A stretch of 64,000 nt of DNA from an archaeon (GCA_018671245.1 JABHIB010000002.1:1-64000); one strand, 5' to 3'; shown: positions 26,832 through 35,422, counted from the first letter of the stretch. Notes: generated from the sequence alone by a model not told the origin. Numbers and translations are program-made.

Positions 26832-27924
26832 CATTTAAATATTTTTTAACAATTTTTTCATATCTAAAATTTAATTTATATCTTTTCCTTGAGTTTTTCA
26901 TAAATTTGGTTAATAATTTTTCATTTTCTAATAATATTTTTAATTTATTTTTAATTTCTTCAATATTTTCTCTTTTAACTAAAAATCCAACGTCTTTTGA
27001 TACTGTTTCCTTGCAGGCAGTAATATCTGAGGACAAGATTGCACAACCGCAACTCATGCCTTCAATAAAAACAATTCCTTGACTTTCTCTTTCGGATAAA
27101 AGTGAAAAAATTTTTGATTTGTTTAATAGATTTGAAAATTTTTGGCCTTTATTATTTATCCATCCAGTAAAAATAATATTTTTATTTTTATTTGCAATTT
27201 TTAATAATTCTTTCTTATATGGCCCATCTCCTACGATGTAGAGTTTCCAATTTTTTGGATCTAATTCATTAAATCCTTGAATTAAATATTGATAACCCTT
27301 TCTTTTTAAAAGCCTCCCAGAACTTAAAATGATATTTTCTTTTTTGATTGATCTGTTCAAATAATCCTCCGATCCATTTGGAATGGTTATAATATTATAT
27401 CTCCCAATTTCTTTTTTTATTAGATTTGCTAAGTAACCAGAAGGAGTTGTTAAAAATTTTGATTCCTTGCAAATATTATTTAATATTGGGCCAGTGAATT
27501 TATGAAGTATTTTAAACCTATCTGGGTTATAATTTGGCACATCACTTCCATGGGCAGTTATAATATAGGGGATTTTAAATTTCTTTTTAACCCATAAAGC
27601 AACAATTCCAGTTGGAATAATAAAGTGGCAGTGACAAATATCATACCTATTATCTTTCAAATGTTTTTTTAAGAATTTTTTAGCAGAGATTATGTAAGTT
27701 AATTGTTCCCAAGGATGACATATCTCTTTTTTAGAACGTAAACATTTGACTCTATGGATATTAATCCCTTCTTTTACTTCAAAATGGGGTAAATCTTTGT
27801 AACCCATTGTCACAACATCTACCTTATGACCTAATTTTACATATCCTTTAGAAATTTCATATGAAACGGGTGAAGCTCCTCCTCCAAGGGGAGGAAATTC
27901 ATAATTTAAAACCAATATTCTCAT
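26821..27924 (-). CDS. GT4 family glycosyltransferase
   Basis: 367 residues of GT-B fold. The N-terminal half starts MRILVLNYEFPPLGGGASP and has HCHFIIPTG and AHGSDVPNY. The C-terminal half has SSGRLLKRKGYQYLI, VGDGPYK and SERESQGIVFIEGMSCG, the E-x7-E donor-sugar motif. It is a cytoplasmic retaining transferase using a nucleotide sugar. The gene lies between the two direct repeats and overlaps both neighbours by about 4 bp. Confidence 0.92.
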   Translation of the reverse strand: MRILVLNYEFPPLGGGASPVSYEISKGYVKLGHKVDVVTMGYKDLPHFEVKEGINIHRVKCLRSKKEICHPWEQLTYIISAKKFLKKHLKDNRYDICHCHFIIPTGIVALWVKKKFKIPYIITAHGSDVPNYNPDRFKILHKFTGPILNNICKESKFLTTPSGYLANLIKKEIGRYNIITIPNGSEDYLNRSIKKENIILSSGRLLKRKGYQYLIQGFNELDPKNWKLYIVGDGPYKKELLKIANKNKNIIFTGWINNKGQKFSNLLNKSKIFSLLSERESQGIVFIEGMSCGCAILSSDITACKETVSKDVGFLVKRENIEEIKNKLKILLENEKLLTKFMKNSRKRYKLNFRYEKIVKKYLNEIK

Positions 27925-28862
27925 TTCCCTATAACTTCCCTGATATAATATCTTTTTTCATAAGGTGAACTATTTAACTTTATTTTTATCAATATATTTA
28001 GTATCATTCCAAATCCAAAAGATAATAGTGCCATCATCATAAAGAAAAATCCTAAGAAGAACCATCCATTTCTATTTAAACTTAAACCTTCAAATATTCT
28101 TTGATAAAGTGACCATAAGAAAGATAGTCCTCCAACAAAAAAGGCTCCAATACTAAAATATCCGAATATATGCAGGGGCCGTTGAGAATATTTTTGCATA
28201 AACCAAATATACACCAAATCAATTAAACCTCTAACTGCTTTAGAATAACCATATTTAGTTTCCCCATATTTTCTAGCATGATGATTGACCACTTCTTCAC
28301 CTATCTTAAATCCTTTCCATTTTAATAACGCTAGAATATATCTATGCATCTCTCCTTGCAAATCTAAAGCTTTTATTGCCGTTCTTCTATAAACTCTCAG
28401 AGTACATCCAGTATCATGAACTTGATCTTTAATTATTATTTTTCTAAGAAGTCTTCCGATTCTAGTTAGTACTTTAATTCCAGGGGCATCTTTTCTTTTC
28501 TTTCTCCACCCCGCAACTACATCCAATTTATCTTTTTCTAATCTTTTTAGTAATTTTGGGATATCTTTTGGATCGTTTTGTAAGTCTCCATCTAAAGAAA
28601 TAACAATTTCACCAGTACTTGATTTAAATCCTGCGTCCATTGCAGTAGCTTGACCATAATTTTTGTTCAGATCTATTGTTTTCACTTTTGAAAGTTTCTT
28701 AAGTTCTTTTAGAGAATTATCAGATGAACCATCATTAACATATATAATTTCATATGTTCCTGAAAGTTGATTCATTACTTGTTTAATTTCTTTATCGAGA
28801 ATTTTTATATTATCTTCCTCTTCATATATTGGGATGACAACTGAATATTTTACCATTTTCAT
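27921..28862 (-). CDS. Polyprenyl-phosphate glycosyltransferase (DPM1/GtrB-like GT2)
   Basis: 313 residues. GT-A domain: VVIPIYEEEDNI, YVNDGSSDNS, SLDGDLQNDP (D-x-D), VAGWRKKRKD, then HDTGCTLRVYRR, KYGETKYG and two C-terminal TM helices (about 229-252 and 267-293). It makes polyprenyl-phosphate sugars, which are the donors needed by the GT-C enzymes at 19988 and 22465. It heads the minus-strand operon; GCTTAAATA lies about 26 nt before the ATG. Confidence 0.93.
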   Translation of the reverse strand: MKMVKYSVVIPIYEEEDNIKILDKEIKQVMNQLSGTYEIIYVNDGSSDNSLKELKKLSKVKTIDLNKNYGQATAMDAGFKSSTGEIVISLDGDLQNDPKDIPKLLKRLEKDKLDVVAGWRKKRKDAPGIKVLTRIGRLLRKIIIKDQVHDTGCTLRVYRRTAIKALDLQGEMHRYILALLKWKGFKIGEEVVNHHARKYGETKYGYSKAVRGLIDLVYIWFMQKYSQRPLHIFGYFSIGAFFVGGLSFLWSLYQRIFEGLSLNRNGWFFLGFFFMMMALLSFGFGMILNILIKIKLNSSPYEKRYYIREVIGK

Positions 28863-28869
28863 TTTATTT
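28643..28869. repeat. 227-bp direct repeat, copy B
   Basis: Parent copy of 26605-26831, in the same orientation. The 2,038-bp spacing contains the GT4 gene and the 3' part of this GT2. Confidence 0.88.
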
Positions 28870-29002
28870 TAACCCTCTCAAGTATTTAAGCTTTAATAAA
28901 TAATTGAAAACCAAACCTTTATAAACCTTTCTAAACTCCTCACTTCCGAGTAATAACAAAATAAAAAACAATTAGATTTATATATAGAAAACAAACTACA
29001 AA

Positions 29003-30253
29003 ATGGCAATGAATAGCAATAAACACAAGATTTCAAGCATATTGTTTACGACTTTAATAATTTTCACATTAGTATTAATGGGCCCAGCGTCTGCTATTAC
29101 TATTAATATAGGGGAACCTAATGATGCAAATCAAGGTGAAGATGTACAATTTCAAGTAAGTGTTGATTTAGACACGCCCGATATGTATTTGCCGATTGCC
29201 TATACAACTTTAATTTTCACAAATCCAGATAATACTCAATTCGAGTGTAGAGTATATAATGATGGATCAACTAATTGCGATAATATTGAGGTAATAGTAA
29301 CATCTAATTTAACTTATGGACAAGGTATTCAATATGGTTATGGCTATGGTTATGGTTATGGGTATGAATACACTCATTTCGGATATGGTTATGGCTATGG
29401 TTATGCTGGTGAAAACGGGCAAATGACTTATGATGTAACTTTACATTTAGAAAGTGATTCCCAAATTGGAGATTATGCTGTAAGGGCAGAAACCTATGTT
29501 GCTAGTGAAGATTCAATTAATTCTGAATACTCTCCTTGCGAAATTATGTTGGGGATGTACAGAACACATTATGTTTTAATTAATCAAGAAGGATCATATT
29601 ATGATCCTGAATTAGATTTAAATGAAGATGGAACAATTGATTTATCTGATATAGTTGTTTTTGCAACTAATTATTCTGGAGATGCAGAATTGTTTGGAAG
29701 ATTCCAAGAGTTTATGAGATTTAATGGTGATCAAACTTTTAATCCTGCTTTGGATCTGAATGGTGATGGGATAATCAATTTATCTGATATTGTTTTATTT
29801 GCTAGTAATCAAGAAGAATCTTGGTGTGCAGTACAATTGGATTTAATAGATGAAGGTGTTGAAAGGACCTATGTTTCAGATGAAGTAGAATTTACAGTTT
29901 CAAGTGTGCCTGTTGAACAATCTCAAACTGGAAATTATGGTGGTGGGAGAAGTTCAGGCGGTAATAATCAACCTGTGGCTGATGTAGAGCCTGTTGAAGA
30001 ACAAAATGCTGAAGAACAAAATGCTGAAGATTACAATAATCCAGAAACTTCAACTGGTGATAAATTAGAAACTTCAACTGGTGACGAGAATATAGGATTT
30101 TTTAGTGGATTTTTTAGTGCTATAACTGGTGCAGTAGTTGGTGCAGGTGAATCACTAGGTCTTGGAGAAACAATGTATTATTTGTTTGCTCTATTTTTGT
30201 TAGGGATGATAGTTGTTGGAATAGCAAGAAGATTCAGAAAAAAATCTGAATAA
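29003..30253 (+). CDS. Secreted dockerin-like protein with Gly-Tyr repeat and C-terminal anchor
   Basis: 416 residues: N-terminal signal (about 14-34, ending PASA), beta domain, a GYGYGYGY-rich stretch (about residues 112-134), two Ca-binding dockerin-type repeats (DLNEDGTIDLSDIVVFATNY and DLNGDGIINLSDIVLFASN), a Gln/Glu/Asn-rich linker, FSAITGAVVGAGES, a TM (about 389-408) and a basic RRFRKKSE tail. It is anchored by its C-terminus and displayed outside. TTTATATATAG about 26 nt before the ATG fits a leaderless mRNA. Confidence 0.85.
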   Translation: MAMNSNKHKISSILFTTLIIFTLVLMGPASAITINIGEPNDANQGEDVQFQVSVDLDTPDMYLPIAYTTLIFTNPDNTQFECRVYNDGSTNCDNIEVIVTSNLTYGQGIQYGYGYGYGYGYEYTHFGYGYGYGYAGENGQMTYDVTLHLESDSQIGDYAVRAETYVASEDSINSEYSPCEIMLGMYRTHYVLINQEGSYYDPELDLNEDGTIDLSDIVVFATNYSGDAELFGRFQEFMRFNGDQTFNPALDLNGDGIINLSDIVLFASNQEESWCAVQLDLIDEGVERTYVSDEVEFTVSSVPVEQSQTGNYGGGRSSGGNNQPVADVEPVEEQNAEEQNAEDYNNPETSTGDKLETSTGDENIGFFSGFFSAITGAVVGAGESLGLGETMYYLFALFLLGMIVVGIARRFRKKSE

Positions 30254-30385
30254 TTTTTTTCTTTTTAATTAAGTATTAGATTCTATATATAGATAATTTT
30301 GACACCACTTCTTATATTACTCTCTTTTATTATGATGTTTTTGTTTTCCGCCTATATTAGAATAACCTCCTTGTCCTGTTTCTAA

Positions 30386-30607
30386 ACTTATGTTGCGATT
30401 TATCCTTTTTTCAATTTTCCATATAATTCCATTAATGAAAGTTTTTCAGAAATTTCAATTAACATCTTTGTTTTTGATGATAGTGAAATAGATAGTATTT
30501 GGTTTAATATTACAAAGGGTTTGCAATTATATGAATGACAGGTTTATGCAAATTTATCCGAAATCTCTAATTATGAGTCCTGGCTAGGATTGTCAGGTTT
30601 AGTATGA
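30386..30607 (+). pseudogene. Possible decayed surface-protein fragment
   Basis: One + frame reads as plausible protein (INIFVFDDSEIDSIWFNIT) to a TGA at 30536-30538 and continues in the same frame (YANLSEISNYESWLGLSG) to a TGA at 30605. It has no start codon. The D-S-I-W-F-N pattern resembles Ig-like repeats of archaeal surface proteins. The call is weak. Confidence 0.35.
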
Positions 30608-30654
30608 GAAATGATGGACTTTCCATTTCCTTTTTAGAGTTTAGGGGAATTTCC

Positions 30655-30691
30655 AAAGGTTTATATATTTTTTATTATTCTTAGTTTTAAA
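30655..30691 (+). promoter_or_regulatory. Promoter module with box A TTTATATA
   Basis: AAAGGTTTATATATTTTTT continuing to TTCTTAGTTTTAAA, directly before the ATG at 30692. It is nearly the same as 19752-19788 and shares its first half with 31974-31992. Confidence 0.55.
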
Positions 30692-31240
30692 ATGGAAACT
30701 CTTGATGAAAGACTAACTGCAGTCAAATATGGTATAAGGGAAAGGTTACAAGATAAAGAAATGGTAATGTCTGAGTATTGGGAAACTACTTATAATCTTC
30801 TTTTGAATGAGGGTATTGTTGAAGCGCCTTATAGTGCTGTAGATACAATGACTATTAGTACAAGAATAGGTAGTGGCATGATTGATAATCTTGGCCTTAA
30901 GGAGTGTAGAGGAATTTATGGTAGATATGTTTGTAGATCTGATGTTAAATTATCTGAAGCTGCACAGAATGATGTTGAGGCACTGTCTGAGTTTAAGAGT
31001 AGTTTGAGAGATTATCTTGCTGCAGTATTTGATTCAAACTCATTTACGAGATCCGAGTATGATACTTTAGTTAGAGATTATGTTGAAAGTAGTGCTGATA
31101 TATACGATTTCCGTGCTAAGTCTGAACTTACTGGAATTATGTTAGCAAGTATGGAATCTTGTTTTGATATTGAGGAAGATGGCCCTAGAATTGGGAGATA
31201 TAATATTAAATTATTAGAAGAATCTATGAAGAGAATTTAA
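30692..31240 (+). CDS. Hypothetical 182-residue helical protein
   Basis: Acidic, helix-rich soluble protein (LDERLTAVKYGIRERLQDKE, and RSEYDTLVRDYVESSADIYDFRAK). No signal peptide or TM and no catalytic motif I recognise. Own promoter directly upstream; leaderless start. Confidence 0.65.
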   Translation: METLDERLTAVKYGIRERLQDKEMVMSEYWETTYNLLLNEGIVEAPYSAVDTMTISTRIGSGMIDNLGLKECRGIYGRYVCRSDVKLSEAAQNDVEALSEFKSSLRDYLAAVFDSNSFTRSEYDTLVRDYVESSADIYDFRAKSELTGIMLASMESCFDIEEDGPRIGRYNIKLLEESMKRI

Positions 31241-31397
31241 ATAATTCTCTAACTTTCTTTTTTTATAAATTTCTTCCAGAAATATAGGTTATTATTGTAT
31301 TTATGAAATTTCAAACTAATAATTTTTATGTCAAGGTTCAGAATAATTTTAATTCTCGAATAAATAAATTTATAATTAAGAGAGTATTTCTTTTTTT

Positions 31398-31967
31398 ATG
31401 GTAAAAATCTTAACTTTTGATGAATTGAACTCTTCTGAGATAATTAAAAGAATGAAAGAAGGAGATATTTTTATTTATCCAACTGATACAATCTATGGAA
31501 TTGGATGTAATGCCTTGAATCAAAAGAGTGTTGATAAGATTCGTAAATTGAAAAAAAGGGGAGGAGATAAGCCATTTTCTGTCATAGCGCCGACAAAAAA
31601 GTGGATTGAAACTAATCTAGAAGTAGAGAATAAGAATTATATAAAGAAATTGCCAGGTCCTTTCACTTTTTTGTTAAAAATTAAAGCTAGATCTATTGCT
31701 AAAAAGATTAATCCTGGTTTTGATATAATCGGGCTGAGAATACCAGACCATCCGTTCAGTAATCTTGTAAAACGGGCAAAAATTCCATTTATTACTACAA
31801 GTGTTAATTTATCTTCTAAACTGCCTATAAGGGATACTAATAAGATTCCTAAAAGTATCTTAAAACATGTTGATTTTGTTATTGATGATGGTTATCTTCA
31901 TAGATATCCTTCAACAATTATCGATCTGACTGGCAAGATGCCAAAAATCATAAAAAGAAGAATGTGA
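31398..31967 (+). CDS. sua5: Threonylcarbamoyl-AMP synthase (YrdC/Sua5 short form)
   Basis: 189 residues of YrdC fold: YPTDTIYGIGCNA, KKRGGDKPFSV, GPFTFLLK, GLRIPDHP and TTSVNLS. It makes threonylcarbamoyl-AMP, which Kae1 (46950-47906) uses for t6A37 in ANN-decoding tRNAs. It lacks the C-terminal Sua5 domain found in longer homologues. The following gene's longest frame overlaps it by 4 bp, but that gene probably starts later. Confidence 0.93.
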   Translation: MVKILTFDELNSSEIIKRMKEGDIFIYPTDTIYGIGCNALNQKSVDKIRKLKKRGGDKPFSVIAPTKKWIETNLEVENKNYIKKLPGPFTFLLKIKARSIAKKINPGFDIIGLRIPDHPFSNLVKRAKIPFITTSVNLSSKLPIRDTNKIPKSILKHVDFVIDDGYLHRYPSTIIDLTGKMPKIIKRRM

Positions 31968-31973
31968 TTATAC

Positions 31974-31992
31974 AAAGGTTTATATATTTTTT
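31974..31992 (+). promoter_or_regulatory. Box A promoter
   Basis: ACAAAGGTTTATATATTTT spans the end of sua5 and leaves 25-30 nt from box A to the ATG at 32012. It supports a start at 32012 for the next gene. Confidence 0.5.
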
Positions 31993-32011
31993 AAGATTCC
32001 CTATTTATGTA

Positions 32012-33415
32012 ATGGTTATTACTAACAAATTATTGGTCGGAATATTTGTATTTTGTATATTTTTGTGTAGTACAGTTTATGCGGGAAATTCAATTTTAGT
32101 CGCTGAGGAAGAAGTGAAAGAGGTTGTCTTTGCTGGGGAAACAGCGGTGTTTAAACTGTCTATATCTAATAGTCAGGATTTTGATGATTCTTTCAGATTT
32201 TCAATTTTAAATATTGATTGGGAATTTGAAACCGATCCATTTGTGTTGAGTGTCGATTCAGAAGATATTGAAGTGGTTGAAATGAGATTTTCACCGTCTT
32301 CAAAATTAGGTCCTGGAAAACATGGAGTTACGGTTTTAATATATTCTTTATCTGATGAGACTGTATTTACTGAGCATATATTTGATATTAGAGTTATAGA
32401 TTTTTATGATGTGATTAGTACAACTCTTGAATTACCAAATGATATTAATCCTCAAAAACAACTTGTTATAAAAGCAATTTTAGAAAATAATTATGATGAA
32501 CATCTTGAAGATTTGACTTTTAAATTAGAGAGTGATTTTTTTCAGGATGAAATTAATTTTAGTTTAGCTGCTTATGAAACTCAGGTTAGTGAGTTTTCAG
32601 TTGATTTTGAAGGAGATGTTGAAGAAGGAGTTTATGATATAGTTTTGAAGATTTATAATGGTGAAGATTTGCTTTTGGAAAACACTGTAGAAATGCTTGT
32701 TGGATATTATCCTGATGTTGATGAGACTAGATCTCCGGAATCGGGATTTTTGTTGAATAGAATTTTGGTTACAAAAACTAATCATGGCACTTCAACTAGT
32801 CATGAACTTTATACTAAAAGATTTTCATTTTTTGAGAGGTTATTCACAAGTACTGACCCTCAACCTGATCAATTATTTAGTGAAGGAGGATATTATACTC
32901 TGCAATGGGAGTTTGATTTATCTCCTGGAGATACAAGGCAGATATTTATAGAAACAAATTATAGATTTTTTGCCATTCTAGTTAGTGTATTATTAATTTT
33001 ATTATATTTCTTTTATAATTATTTTAAACGAGATGTATCTTTAACTAAAAAAGTTGTTACTGTTAAGCATTCTCAAGAGGGAATATCTACTATGAACATT
33101 TTATTGGTTTTGAAAAATAAGACTAATAAGACTTTAAAAAATCTTAAAGTCATGGATAACCTTGTCAATGTCGCTGGAGAGCCAACGAACTTTGGAACAA
33201 TAAGTCCATCTGTTGTTAAGAGGGGACATTCTGGGGCTAGAATGATGTGGAATATTGAAAGTCTTGAAAAAGGTGCAGAAGTTATAATTTCTTATCAAGC
33301 AAAATGTAAGGTTCAAGTAATAGGCCACCTAAATATACCTACTGCTGTAGCTAAATATATTAAAAATGGCAGGCCTATAGTAGTTAAGTCTAACAAAGTA
33401 AAATTATTTTCATAG
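32012..33415 (+). CDS. Exported beta-sandwich protein with internal TM
   Basis: 467 residues from the ATG at 32012: signal segment (about 5-25), an extracellular region of several Ig/NEW3-like beta domains (for example GETAVFKLSISNSQDF and LGPGKHGVTVLIYS), a TM (about 313-333: FFAILVSVLLILLYFFYNYF), then a ~135-residue cytoplasmic domain with KNKTNKTLKNLKVMDNLVN, similar to DUF11-type repeats. A longer frame starts at 31964 but overlaps sua5 and the promoter. Likely an envelope protein; function unknown. Confidence 0.72.
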   Translation: MVITNKLLVGIFVFCIFLCSTVYAGNSILVAEEEVKEVVFAGETAVFKLSISNSQDFDDSFRFSILNIDWEFETDPFVLSVDSEDIEVVEMRFSPSSKLGPGKHGVTVLIYSLSDETVFTEHIFDIRVIDFYDVISTTLELPNDINPQKQLVIKAILENNYDEHLEDLTFKLESDFFQDEINFSLAAYETQVSEFSVDFEGDVEEGVYDIVLKIYNGEDLLLENTVEMLVGYYPDVDETRSPESGFLLNRILVTKTNHGTSTSHELYTKRFSFFERLFTSTDPQPDQLFSEGGYYTLQWEFDLSPGDTRQIFIETNYRFFAILVSVLLILLYFFYNYFKRDVSLTKKVVTVKHSQEGISTMNILLVLKNKTNKTLKNLKVMDNLVNVAGEPTNFGTISPSVVKRGHSGARMMWNIESLEKGAEVIISYQAKCKVQVIGHLNIPTAVAKYIKNGRPIVVKSNKVKLFS

Positions 33416-33434
33416 TATCTTGAGGTAATTAAAA

Positions 33435-34895
33435 ATGGTTGAGAAAAAAAAGAAATCACCAAAAGTTGAGACATATATAATTACTTCTGCTCAGGCATCC
33501 TATTATGAAAACAAAGATGGGGATGTAGTCCCTTATGGTGGCGGACCTATCAAGGGTAAACCTCATAAAAAATTTCTTAGAGGATTGGAAGTTTGTGCAG
33601 ATGAGTTGGATGCTGAATTGGTCATTGCTCCGATTGCTGGTAAGTCAAGCTTAGAAAATATTCTTCACGAAGATCTTGCTGGTTCTACAAATCTATTTGA
33701 AGGGACTAATTTATGGTTAAATAAAAATATTCAACTAAGAGATATTGTTGTTCCTCCTCAAAATGTTGATCCTACAACTGGGAAGGCTAGTCTGATTAGT
33801 AAATATAATTCATCTTTGATTATTCCTCATTCCAAACAGAGATTCTTACCAGTTCCTGTTTTCAATTCGGATTTACCTAGATATTTATTTACTACAGGTT
33901 CTGTAACTTTGCCAAATTATAATACTAAAAATCACAAGGGAGATACTGCTGAAAGAAATCACGTATTCGGTGGAATGGTAGTAGAAGTTATTGATGATAC
34001 TTTTTTCAATGTTAGAAATCTCAGGGCCTTAAAGAATGGTAAATTTGCTGATCTTGGTCAGGTTTATAATGGTGATAGTGTTCCTAAAAATATAGGAGTT
34101 GATACACTTGTACTTGGTGATATTCACTGGGGTGATCATGATGAAGAGACTAGACAAGCAAATTATGAGATGATTGATTTTTTCAAACCTAAGAGGATAT
34201 TTTTACATGATTTTTTTAATGGACATAGTATAAATCATCACGAAAGAAATAATTTTTTGAAGAAAGTTAGAGAGTATGATAGAGATAGACTTTTTTTAGA
34301 AGATGAATTTGAGGGATGTTATAATGAACTATGCAATATTTCTAAAGCTGCTGGAAGTAGAACTGAGATTAATGTAGTTTCATCAAATCATCATGCGTTT
34401 CTTCCTAGATATGTAAATAGTGATGCTTGGAGGAAGAGTGATTTATGGAATGCAGAGATTGGATCATATTTATTTGCCCAGGGTGTTGCTCAAGGAAGTG
34501 ATGAAAAAGAAATTGATGATTCTTCATTTTTGATTGAAGAGGGATTAAAAAGACATGGCAAAATTCCTTCTAATGTTGAAATTTTGAGATTAAAAGATAA
34601 TTATAGGAGACATGGTTATCAATTAGCTAGTCATGGTGATAAAGGTGGCCATGGGTCTCGGGGTGGAAGTGCAAAATCTAGATCTGTTACAGGTGGCGGA
34701 AAGAGTATTACTGGACACAGTCACTGTATGGAGATTTTCGGAGATACTTATGTTGTAGGAACCTCTAGTCAATTAGATCTTCCTTATACTGCTGGCGGAG
34801 GATCTGCTTGGATTGCTGCGAATGCTGTCTTATACCAAAATGGTAGTGTGCAGATGTTACCGATAATTAAGGGTAAGTGGAAAGCTAAAAGGTAA
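33435..34895 (+). CDS. Phage T5 A1-like metallophosphoesterase (predicted DNase)
   Basis: 486 residues. Metallophosphoesterase motifs: GDIHWGDHD (D229, H231), FLHDFFNGHS (H258, D259), SSNHH (about N318), SHGDKGGHG and GHSH (H428, H430). The end, VGTSSQLDLPYT followed by LYQNGS and IIKGKW, closely resembles the C-terminus I associate with the phage T5 DNA-transfer/DNase A1 family. That family is phage-encoded, so acquisition from a virus is likely (inference). The basic N-terminus has no signal. GAGGT lies 8 nt before the ATG. Substrate unproven. Confidence 0.72.
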   Translation: MVEKKKKSPKVETYIITSAQASYYENKDGDVVPYGGGPIKGKPHKKFLRGLEVCADELDAELVIAPIAGKSSLENILHEDLAGSTNLFEGTNLWLNKNIQLRDIVVPPQNVDPTTGKASLISKYNSSLIIPHSKQRFLPVPVFNSDLPRYLFTTGSVTLPNYNTKNHKGDTAERNHVFGGMVVEVIDDTFFNVRNLRALKNGKFADLGQVYNGDSVPKNIGVDTLVLGDIHWGDHDEETRQANYEMIDFFKPKRIFLHDFFNGHSINHHERNNFLKKVREYDRDRLFLEDEFEGCYNELCNISKAAGSRTEINVVSSNHHAFLPRYVNSDAWRKSDLWNAEIGSYLFAQGVAQGSDEKEIDDSSFLIEEGLKRHGKIPSNVEILRLKDNYRRHGYQLASHGDKGGHGSRGGSAKSRSVTGGGKSITGHSHCMEIFGDTYVVGTSSQLDLPYTAGGGSAWIAANAVLYQNGSVQMLPIIKGKWKAKR

Positions 34896-34937
34896 TTAGA
34901 AAGCTTTTTAATTTCTTCTCAGTTTCTTATTTTTACA

Positions 34938-35267
34938 ATGAGACTAGATACAATACTTGAATACTCTGATAGTAAGTTTTATGAGATTGGAGATAGTATA
35001 AAATTGGGAGATGATCTGTTTGAAGTCTATGGTATTATGGATATGGGCTCTGAATATCTTTATCATCTTTTTCCAAAGTTTGAGAGAGACGAATTAACTG
35101 ATAACTTGATTAGTAATGGTTATTTAGATGATGTTGCTGATGTTTATGTAAATGCGTTTGAGAAGTTTCCTGTATTAGAAGATAACTTATTTAGTAAGGA
35201 AAGAAATGAATATATAGATATAAATCTTGGTCAGCTTAGCAGAATCTATGGATTAGATAATCGTTAA
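34938..35267 (+). CDS. Hypothetical acidic 109-residue protein
   Basis: Soluble, strongly acidic (about a quarter Asp/Glu) with no known motif. A CTTTTTAAT-type box A lies 30 nt upstream. It follows the phage-type phosphoesterase gene by 42 nt and precedes tRNA-Tyr. An acidic partner or inhibitor of the nuclease is conceivable, but only from position. Confidence 0.6.
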   Translation: MRLDTILEYSDSKFYEIGDSIKLGDDLFEVYGIMDMGSEYLYHLFPKFERDELTDNLISNGYLDDVADVYVNAFEKFPVLEDNLFSKERNEYIDINLGQLSRIYGLDNR

Positions 35268-35300
35268 TTTTATAAATCTTCATAGGGTTTATTTTTTTAT

Positions 35301-35422
35301 CCCTCCATAGCTCAATGGCAGAGCGTTCGGCTGTAGATACTGTTTGATTATGTCGTATGACTAAAGATGATTAATAGTTAGCCGTCACCGAAAGGTTCCC
35401 AGTTCAAATCTGGGTGGGGGGA
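35301..35422 (+). tRNA. tRNA-Tyr (GTA) with 50-nt intron
   Basis: Acceptor CCCTCCA (35301-35307) pairs with TGGGGGG (35415-35421), A73 at 35422. The C1-G72 pair is the archaeal Tyr identity. D stem GCTC/GAGC, anticodon stem TTCGG (35326-35330) with CCGAA (35388-35392), anticodon GTA (35333-35335), T arm CCCAG/CTGGG. The intron is 35337-35386, between positions 37 and 38. A relaxed bulge-helix-bulge can be drawn: bulges AGA (35335-35337) and TCA (35385-35387), and a central helix with one mismatch. Confidence 0.93.

Larger units (their letters stand above)
30254..30691. other. 438-bp gap with gene remnant and promoter
   Basis: No intact gene. The middle holds a broken + strand frame (30386-30607, listed separately) and the last ~37 bp are the promoter of the next gene. 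No tRNA, CRISPR or insertion-sequence ends are visible. Confidence 0.6.

Noticed and set aside
31303-31404. 33-residue + frame between 31240 and sua5
   Set aside because: Very Asn/Phe-rich, runs past the sua5 start codon and covers its promoter; box A spacing is wrong.
35301-35422. tRNA-Tyr disrupted by an insertion
   Set aside because: The extra 50 nt sit exactly between positions 37 and 38 with a plausible splice structure, so it is an intron.
33420-35422. Integrated element with tRNA-Tyr as attachment site
   Set aside because: I found no repeat of the tRNA 3' end near 33.4 kb and no integrase in the window.
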